Assembly (NCBI GenBank): GCA_023391815.1
Contig: JAEWAF010000056.1
Coordinates: 1 to 19,884, forward strand
From: Pseudomonadota bacterium
GTDB lineage: Bacteria > Pseudomonadota > Gammaproteobacteria > Steroidobacterales > Steroidobacteraceae
DNA length: 19,884 nucleotides
Direction of reading: 5' to 3'
Shown: positions 15,901-19,884 of the stretch, one piece after another
Position numbering within the stretch: position 1 is the first letter of the stretch
Layout of the letters: each line of letters starts with the position of its first letter
The notes under the pieces: generated by a model
Database searches by the model: none
What the model saw: the letters and a program-made list of their open reading frames with translations, nothing else
What the model was told of the DNA's origin: nothing
Program-made: the position numbers and the translations under genes

Positions 15901-16713
15901 GATGGCGAGCCGCGCAACAACTTTCTGAAGCGTGCGGTGACCTGGAATCCGGGCGGCGTGCTCGATGGAGCCCGACACATCACCGTCGGTGGCTACTACC
16001 TGTACATCACGACGGCGAAGGGCGTCGCCATCGTCAGTGTCGATACACCGAAGAACCCGGTCCTGATCGCGGAGATTCCGTTGAAGGATGCACGCTCGAC
16101 CGCTTTGCAATTCCGCTATCTTTTCGTTACCGACGCGGAGGGCTTGAAGACCATCGACGTGACCGATGCCAAGGCGCCACGCCTCGTGCCGGACAACACC
16201 ATTCGGATGAAGAATGCTCAGCGAGTGTTCGTCGCGAGAACGTATGCGTACGTCGCAGCGGGGAACGATGGTGTCGTGATCGTCGATGTCGAGCGACCCG
16301 AACGAATGTTCGAATATCAACGTTTCACCGCCGGCGGCAAGATCACCGATGCGCATGACGTGATCGTCGCGACCACGAACGCCTCGCTGTTCATGTACGT
16401 GGCGGATGGCAAGGGCGGTCTCAAGGTCGTGCAGCTGACTTCGCCCGCTTCGCAACCCAAGTTCTATGGCTTCAGTCCCGAGCCCAAGCCGGAGCTGATT
16501 GCGATGTATTCGACCGGCAAGCCGGCGCTCAGCCTGTCGAAAGGTCTCGAGCGCGATCGCGGCGTGGACGAGACCGGCGGTCAAATCGCCGTGTTCGGTC
16601 GCCGCGGCTCGCGACCGCTCAACCTGGAGGAAATGCGCAAGCTGTTCCTGGATGCGAATGGGCAGCCGTGGTATGTGACCGACCAGGTGGAACAGAGGGT
16701 CCCCCGGCAGTAG
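12946..16713 (+). CDS. Decaheme cytochrome c with C-terminal LVIVD-repeat propeller
   Basis: This 1255-residue exported cytochrome has a signal peptide (1-32, cut after ASA; C24 does not form a lipobox). Ten CXXCH motifs have first cysteines at 63, 85, 163, 337, 394, 530, 557, 668, 679 and 785. Spacing between motifs 3 and 6 is wide, leaving room for a folded insertion. Residues about 870-1167 hold at least six LVIVD-type repeats, for example LYVAEGRGGLQVYDV, AYVTDSKEGLILVDV, LFVTDAEGLKTIDVTD, AYVAAGNDGVVIVDV and MYVADGKGGLKVV, which should form a beta-propeller for binding a partner or the cell surface. It follows the barrel gene by 16 bp, so it may thread through or sit outside the barrel as the terminal heme chain; a periplasmic site is also possible. 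ATG 12946 is taken over ATG 12955 because GAGGG lies 13 bases upstream; this choice is not firm. Confidence 0.9.
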   Translation: MPKMPTTTLGKLATGFAQALIILCAFNSAASAGLFGEEPKYVTAPSAPKSQTDEMMRAKTEGCQSCHTQTDQPTMHTNPAVKLGCTDCHGGDANVRLTSGIQRGTKEYLKQQELAHVLPKFPEEWKYPSSANPERTYTLLNRESPEFIRFINPSDYRIVRESCGACHMEIIEASARSMHTTGAMLWGGAAYNNGILDFKQYILGEAYDRNGQGVLLKGPKIPDHLVNQAAVAGILPQLYPLPSWETIYPGDIFRVFERGGRNIGNLFAETGLPNAAGQLQRIEEPGRPDFRQSNRGPGTGARIAVPVINITKTRLNDPLPWFMGTNDQPGDFRHSGCASCHVIYANDRDKRHSSIYARFGHEGLTRTVDPTISKTEPGHPLTHTLTRSVPTSQCMVCHMHQPNMFMNSFLGYTMWDYESDAPFMWPEKQQYPSSEQIRKVLDRNPEGAATRGKWADVNFLKQVSELNPQLKDTQFADYHGHGWNFRAVFKRDRKGNLLDANNKIVSDEDPQKFKKAVHMSSIHVDVGMQCVDCHFSQDNHGNGYIYGEVAAAVEIDCKDCHGTALQLPNLYTSGPAALGGGVDMTTLRTPDGRRRFEWVGETLYQRSMMESGVEWRVSLVKRSVDPNSAEYNPKAARAKLMSKNTSTLEWGKGIAPNNLAHTDENVECYTCHTSWTTSCGGCHLPIEANAKTDRHHYEGGETRNYATYNPQVARDDMFLLGRREPAAGGKIAPVRSSSALVLSSTNANREKIYVQQPPIAASGYSSQAFNPHYPHTERKTETKTCTDCHLSKENDNNAIMAQLLAQGTNFINFVGYNAYVGGEGQISAVNVTEWDEPQAVIGSYLHRYAYPDWFAEHNENDRELKHGYSHSAGVVRCLQLRGEYLYVAEGRGGLQVYDVASQGNKGVSQRLITAPFSPLGHDTQIDTKDATCVALPTNQPIHPPRNEGEKMRVANLEQPIHPLYNYAYVTDSKEGLILVDVNTMADGEPRNNFLKRAVTWNPGGVLDGARHITVGGYYLYITTAKGVAIVSVDTPKNPVLIAEIPLKDARSTALQFRYLFVTDAEGLKTIDVTDAKAPRLVPDNTIRMKNAQRVFVARTYAYVAAGNDGVVIVDVERPERMFEYQRFTAGGKITDAHDVIVATTNASLFMYVADGKGGLKVVQLTSPASQPKFYGFSPEPKPELIAMYSTGKPALSLSKGLERDRGVDETGGQIAVFGRRGSRPLNLEEMRKLFLDANGQPWYVTDQVEQRVPRQ

Positions 16714-16725
16714 CGGAGTATCTCT

Positions 16726-18024
16726 ATGGGATGGAGAGCGAACACTCAGTCGCTCTGGATAGCTGCGGCGTTATTGGCGGTGAGCGTGCGCGCGCTCGCC
16801 ATCGAGCCGGGTATTGCCGATTACAAACATATGGGGGTGGCGAGCTGCGCCACCAGCGTCTGTCACGGCAAGCTCGCGCCGCAGTCGGATAAAGAGGTGG
16901 CGCTCAACGAGTATCGCATCTGGCAGCAGGAGGACCGGCACGCGCAGGCGTTCCGAACGTTGGAGCTACCCGAATCCAAACGCATCGCCACCAATCTCGG
17001 CCTGCCTAATGCGACCGCCGCCAAGATCTGTCTCGACTGTCATGCTGACAATGTGCCCTCGGACAAGCGCGGACCCAAGTTTCAGATGAGCGACGGTGTG
17101 GGCTGCGAGGCATGTCACGGCGGTTCGGAAAAATGGCTCGAGAGTCACGCCACGGAGACTGCGACTCATAAAGACAACGTCGCGCGCGGCATGTATCCGA
17201 CGGAACAGCCGTTGAAACGAGTTCAGGTCTGCCTGGGTTGTCATCTCGGAACCAAGGATCAATTCGCGACGCACGCCATCATGGGGGCGGGTCATCCACG
17301 CTTGAGCTTCGAGCTCGAGGCGTACACCACCAACCAGCCGGCGCATTTCATCGTCGACGCCGACTACGACCGGCGCAAGGGCAAGATCGCCGGCATGAAC
17401 CTGTGGGTCACGGGTCAGATCGAGACCACGCGCCGCTATCTGTCGCTCCTGCAAACGAATATGTTTCATGCGGGCGACATGTTCCCGGAGCTGGCCTTCT
17501 ACGATTGTCACAGCTGCCATCATCCAATGGACAAGATCCGCTGGAATTCGGCGCGCGCGGGCGCCGGCATCAAGCCGGGGACGGTACGTTTGCAGACCCA
17601 GAATCTCATCGTTTTGCAGGCCCTCACCGAAGCTTTCGAACCCGCCGCGACCGCGCAGCTGGCCGAGCTGACCAACGCGCTGATTCGCGCCGGCCAACGC
17701 GATCGTGCCGCGGTGAACGAGGCGGCGAAGGCGTTGCTGAACTGGCTGGGCCCACGCGATGCGCTCGCTCGTAAACAATATTCGAGCGCGGACGTAATTA
17801 AGATGCGCAAGACGCTCGCTCGTTACGCGGCTACCGACAAAGCAGGTGACTATGCGGCCGCGGAGCAGATCGTGCTGGGCTTGGAAAGCCTGAGCTACAC
17901 GATCGGCGACCGGAACAGCAAGAAGGCGGCGCTGGATGCGTTGTACAACGCGGTCAAGAACGATTCGACGTTCAGCCCGCAACAATTCGCCACTGCCGCG
18001 GCCAACGCGCAGAAATCCTTCTGA
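16726..18024 (+). CDS. Cytochrome c554-like multiheme protein (four CXXCH plus one CX4CH)
   Basis: This 432-residue periplasmic cytochrome has a signal peptide (1-25, cut after ALA). Canonical heme motifs are CLDCH (C102), CEACH (C127), CLGCH (C169) and CHSCH (C261). The first site is CATSVCH (41-47), a CX4CH spacing, so the protein holds four or five hemes. The opening VASCATSVCHG and the following heme order resemble the cytochrome c554 family, which shuttles electrons between periplasmic redox proteins. Residues after about 270 have no heme motif and look mainly helical (for example IVLQALTEAFEPAATAQLAELT), perhaps a docking domain. CGGAG lies six bases before the start, 12 bp after the decaheme gene. 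It is a likely periplasmic carrier between the FHA-decaheme protein and the barrel/decaheme pair, inferred from order only. Confidence 0.88.
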   Translation: MGWRANTQSLWIAAALLAVSVRALAIEPGIADYKHMGVASCATSVCHGKLAPQSDKEVALNEYRIWQQEDRHAQAFRTLELPESKRIATNLGLPNATAAKICLDCHADNVPSDKRGPKFQMSDGVGCEACHGGSEKWLESHATETATHKDNVARGMYPTEQPLKRVQVCLGCHLGTKDQFATHAIMGAGHPRLSFELEAYTTNQPAHFIVDADYDRRKGKIAGMNLWVTGQIETTRRYLSLLQTNMFHAGDMFPELAFYDCHSCHHPMDKIRWNSARAGAGIKPGTVRLQTQNLIVLQALTEAFEPAATAQLAELTNALIRAGQRDRAAVNEAAKALLNWLGPRDALARKQYSSADVIKMRKTLARYAATDKAGDYAAAEQIVLGLESLSYTIGDRNSKKAALDALYNAVKNDSTFSPQQFATAAANAQKSF

Positions 18025-18036
18025 ACGGACCTCACC

Positions 18037-18867
18037 GTGCGCATCCGAGCCGCCAGCAAACGATTTTCCGGTCGCACCCACCCGGGCCGTCGCGGCGGCC
18101 CGAACGAGGACGTGATCGGTTGGGACGAGGCGAGCAATTTCTGGTTCGTGGCCGACGGCATGGGCGGTCATGCCAGCGGCGACGTGGCCAGTCGCGTCGT
18201 CAAAGAAACATTGCTGGGTGAGGCGTTGACGCTGCCGCTGGTGGATGCGATTCGCAAAGCCCACGAGACGGTCGCCGCCACCGCCAAGACCAACACCGCT
18301 TACGACAACATGGGCTCCACCGTGGTCGCAACTCGCATCGCCGAGCGGCAGGCCGAGATCGCCTGGGTCGGCGATAGTCGAGCTTATCTGTGGCGCGGAG
18401 GATCGTTGAGCGCGCTGACCCGCGATCACTCGTATCTGGAAGTGCTGCGAGTTCAGGAGAATCTTTCGGAAGAGCAGTTGCGCGGTCATCCCAACCGGAA
18501 TTTAGTGACGCGGACGTTGGGCATCGGCACGCCGGAGCCCTCGACCGCCAGGCTCCCGCTGCAACGGCGAGACTGGTTGCTTCTGTGTAGCGACGGGCTC
18601 AACGATGAGCTGGAAGATCGTGAGATCGCCGAAGTGTTGCGAGCCCATCCGGAGCTGGAAGAGGCCACGGAAGCGTTGATCGACGCGGCGCTCGCCAAAG
18701 GCGGCCGCGACAATGTGAGCGCGGTGGTCGTGGAGTACGACGGGCCGGATGCGACCGAGGTTTCGGGCGGAACGTCGCAGAAACTCAAGTCGATGTTACC
18801 TATTATTGTCGGCATGGCCGCGGCCACCCTGGTGGCGGTCTCGTGGTGGTGGTTCTATGGTCGCTGA
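18037..18867 (+). CDS. PP2C-family Ser/Thr protein phosphatase with C-terminal membrane anchor
   Basis: This 276-residue metal-dependent phosphatase should remove phosphate from Ser/Thr of partner proteins. Its PPM motifs run in order: PNED (D25), VADGMGGHASG (D40), MGSTVVATRI (92-101), WVGDSRAYLWR (110-120), LTRDHSYL (127-134), LLLCSDGLND (D186) and GGRDNVSAVVVE (D225), so all metal-binding aspartates are present and it should be active. A hydrophobic segment at about 254-273 followed by YGR forms a tail anchor, placing the enzyme on the cytosolic face of the inner membrane, close to the FHA domain of the decaheme protein. It starts at GTG 18037, 12 bp after the c554-like gene, and overlaps the next gene by 11 bp. 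PP2C plus FHA genes usually accompany a Ser/Thr kinase; none is in this window. Confidence 0.93.
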   Translation: MRIRAASKRFSGRTHPGRRGGPNEDVIGWDEASNFWFVADGMGGHASGDVASRVVKETLLGEALTLPLVDAIRKAHETVAATAKTNTAYDNMGSTVVATRIAERQAEIAWVGDSRAYLWRGGSLSALTRDHSYLEVLRVQENLSEEQLRGHPNRNLVTRTLGIGTPEPSTARLPLQRRDWLLLCSDGLNDELEDREIAEVLRAHPELEEATEALIDAALAKGGRDNVSAVVVEYDGPDATEVSGGTSQKLKSMLPIIVGMAAATLVAVSWWWFYGR

Positions 18868-19831
18868 ATCCAACGCAGTCCTGATCAAGGTCGGTAGCAG
18901 CCGGGAGATCCAGCTGAAGCCGGAAACTCTGCTCGGCCGCCAGGCCGAGTGCGATGTGCTGCTCACCGAAGGGCACGCTTCGCGTCGACACGCCAAGCTC
19001 ATGCTGGCCGAGGATGGTTATTGGCTGGAGGACCTGGGCTCCTCCAACGGGACATTCATCAACGGCAACCGAATTTCGGGTCGCGTGAAGATCGCCTCGG
19101 GCGATCGGCTGCGTTTCGACATCGAAGAGTTCGATTTTCGGATTCCCTCGCAGGCCGCGCCGCTGCCGCCCGATCAGAGCAAGACGGTGTACCGCGCACC
19201 GGAGTCGGCGGCTGTGGTGGCCGAGAGCAGCGGCGTGTTCAAGCGCCCTGGTGCGTGGGCCGATCCCGATGCGATGGCCGACGGCGGCGTCCACAAGACG
19301 AAATTCATCGATCCGGCGCAGATGAAACAAATGGCCAGCAGCGCCGCGCCGCTGGTCGCTGCACCGAGCGCGGTGGACGGGCCGCATCTGCAAGTGGTGT
19401 CCGGCAGTCGCACCGGCTTGAACATTCAACTGGCGGTCGGCGATTCGGGCAATGCCGAGTGGACCATCGGCAGCCAGGCGGATCGCGAAGTGCAGTTCAT
19501 GGACAGCGGCGTATCGGCGCTGCACGCCAAGATCGTCAATGAAGGCGAGCGCTGGAAGGTGCTCGATCAGATGTCGGCGAACGGCACGTTCGTCAACGGC
19601 AAGCGCGCCAATGTGAGTTATCTGGCGTCGGGGGATCGGGTGCGGTTCGGGCCGGTCGAGTGTGTGTTTCGCACCGATGCCAACAGCGGGGCGATCACCG
19701 CCACCCAACGTATCGTCGAAGCGGGCGCGGGGGAGGAGACCAAGAGCAGGAACCTGGTCGTCGCGACGGTCGCGTTCCTTGCGACCATCGCTGTGCTGTT
19801 CGTGGTCTATAAATTCCTGTTGGCCAAGTAG
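18857..19831 (+). CDS. Tandem FHA-domain protein with C-terminal membrane anchor
   Basis: This 324-residue signalling adaptor has FHA1 at about 20-95 with all usual phosphothreonine-binding residues: G27-R28, S42-R-R-H45 and SSNGTFING (62-70). FHA2 (about 180-272) keeps SxxH (S220, H223) and SANGTFVNG (240-248) but has G205-S206 in place of GR, so it may bind weakly or not at all. The linker carries two related motifs, KTVYRAP (109-115) and KTKFIDP (147-153), both of form KTx[YF]xxP, which could be phosphorylated and bound by an FHA domain. A helix at about 300-321 ends LLAK, giving a tail anchor. ATG 18857 overlaps the phosphatase gene by 11 bp; a longer in-frame start at 18749 lies inside that gene and gives Arg-rich sequence. 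The likely role is to recruit phosphorylated partners to the membrane redox complex. Confidence 0.9.
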   Translation: MVAESNAVLIKVGSSREIQLKPETLLGRQAECDVLLTEGHASRRHAKLMLAEDGYWLEDLGSSNGTFINGNRISGRVKIASGDRLRFDIEEFDFRIPSQAAPLPPDQSKTVYRAPESAAVVAESSGVFKRPGAWADPDAMADGGVHKTKFIDPAQMKQMASSAAPLVAAPSAVDGPHLQVVSGSRTGLNIQLAVGDSGNAEWTIGSQADREVQFMDSGVSALHAKIVNEGERWKVLDQMSANGTFVNGKRANVSYLASGDRVRFGPVECVFRTDANSGAITATQRIVEAGAGEETKSRNLVVATVAFLATIAVLFVVYKFLLAK

Positions 19832-19832
19832 G

Positions 19833-19864
19833 GCGCTGACGCGGGTGCGCTGACGCGGGTGCGC
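19833..19864. repeat. Tandem duplication of a 14-bp unit
   Basis: GCGCTGACGCGGGT occurs twice back to back (19833-19846 and 19847-19860), followed by the first four bases of a third copy. It starts two bases after the last stop codon. It is probably a slippage-type duplication; no function is evident. Confidence 0.85.
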
Positions 19865-19865
19865 G

Positions 19866-19878
19866 CAGCCTTCGGCTG
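19866..19878. other. Small hairpin at the end of the operon
   Basis: CAGCC (19866-19870) pairs with GGCTG (19874-19878) around a TTC loop. The window ends six bases later, so whether a T-run follows, as an intrinsic terminator would need, cannot be seen. The loop matches that of the hairpin in the divergent intergenic region. Confidence 0.3.
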
Positions 19879-19884
19879 AGCTGG

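Overview
High-GC bacterial DNA, most likely from a Gammaproteobacterium. The lineage is inferred from a GlyGly-CTERM-type sorting tail, a proteobacterial-style GabT, and the amount of multiheme cytochrome machinery; a Steroidobacteraceae-like organism is a guess. There are no tRNA or rRNA genes, insertion sequences, phage genes or CRISPR arrays. Coding density is very high.

Layout. (1) Positions 43-1353, + strand: a GabT-type PLP aminotransferase. (2) Positions 1303-3288, - strand: a secreted subtilase (S8) with a GlyGly-CTERM-like tail; its 3' end overlaps the 3' end of gabT tail to tail. (3) Positions 3289-3756: the only long intergenic region. It is divergent and holds a GTGA-N6-TCAC palindrome resembling a CRP/FNR-family site, a perfect 7-bp hairpin, and a strong Shine-Dalgarno sequence that serves an upstream out-of-frame GTG better than the annotated ATG. 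(4) Positions 3757-19831, + strand: nine tightly packed genes (gaps of 1-16 bp or overlaps of 4-11 bp), which look like one operon of about 16 kb. (5) Positions 19832-19884: a 14-bp tandem duplication and a small hairpin.

The nine-gene operon reads as an inner-membrane-to-outer-membrane electron pathway with built-in signalling modules. In order: an FAD/NAD(P) oxidoreductase fused to two cyclic-nucleotide-binding domains and a four-cluster [4Fe-4S] DmsB/NrfC-like module; a membrane protein with two H-x13-H helices (predicted di-heme b); a cytosolic FHA domain joined through one membrane helix to a periplasmic decaheme cytochrome c; a lipoprotein with two GlcG/HbpS (haem-degrading/binding) domains; an outer-membrane beta-barrel; a decaheme cytochrome with a C-terminal LVIVD-repeat propeller; a c554-like cytochrome with four CXXCH motifs plus one CX4CH motif; a PP2C phosphatase with a C-terminal membrane anchor; and a two-FHA protein with a C-terminal membrane anchor. 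Inferred flow: NAD(P)H to FAD to Fe-S to heme b to the FHA-decaheme protein to periplasmic and outer-membrane hemes. The PP2C, the FHA modules and the cNMP domains suggest control by Ser/Thr phosphorylation and a nucleotide second messenger. No Ser/Thr kinase is in the window; it may lie downstream.

The direction of electron flow, the terminal partner and the physiological role cannot be read from the sequence. The strongest candidate for an undescribed system is this coupling of a multiheme conduit to FHA/PP2C/cNMP signalling.
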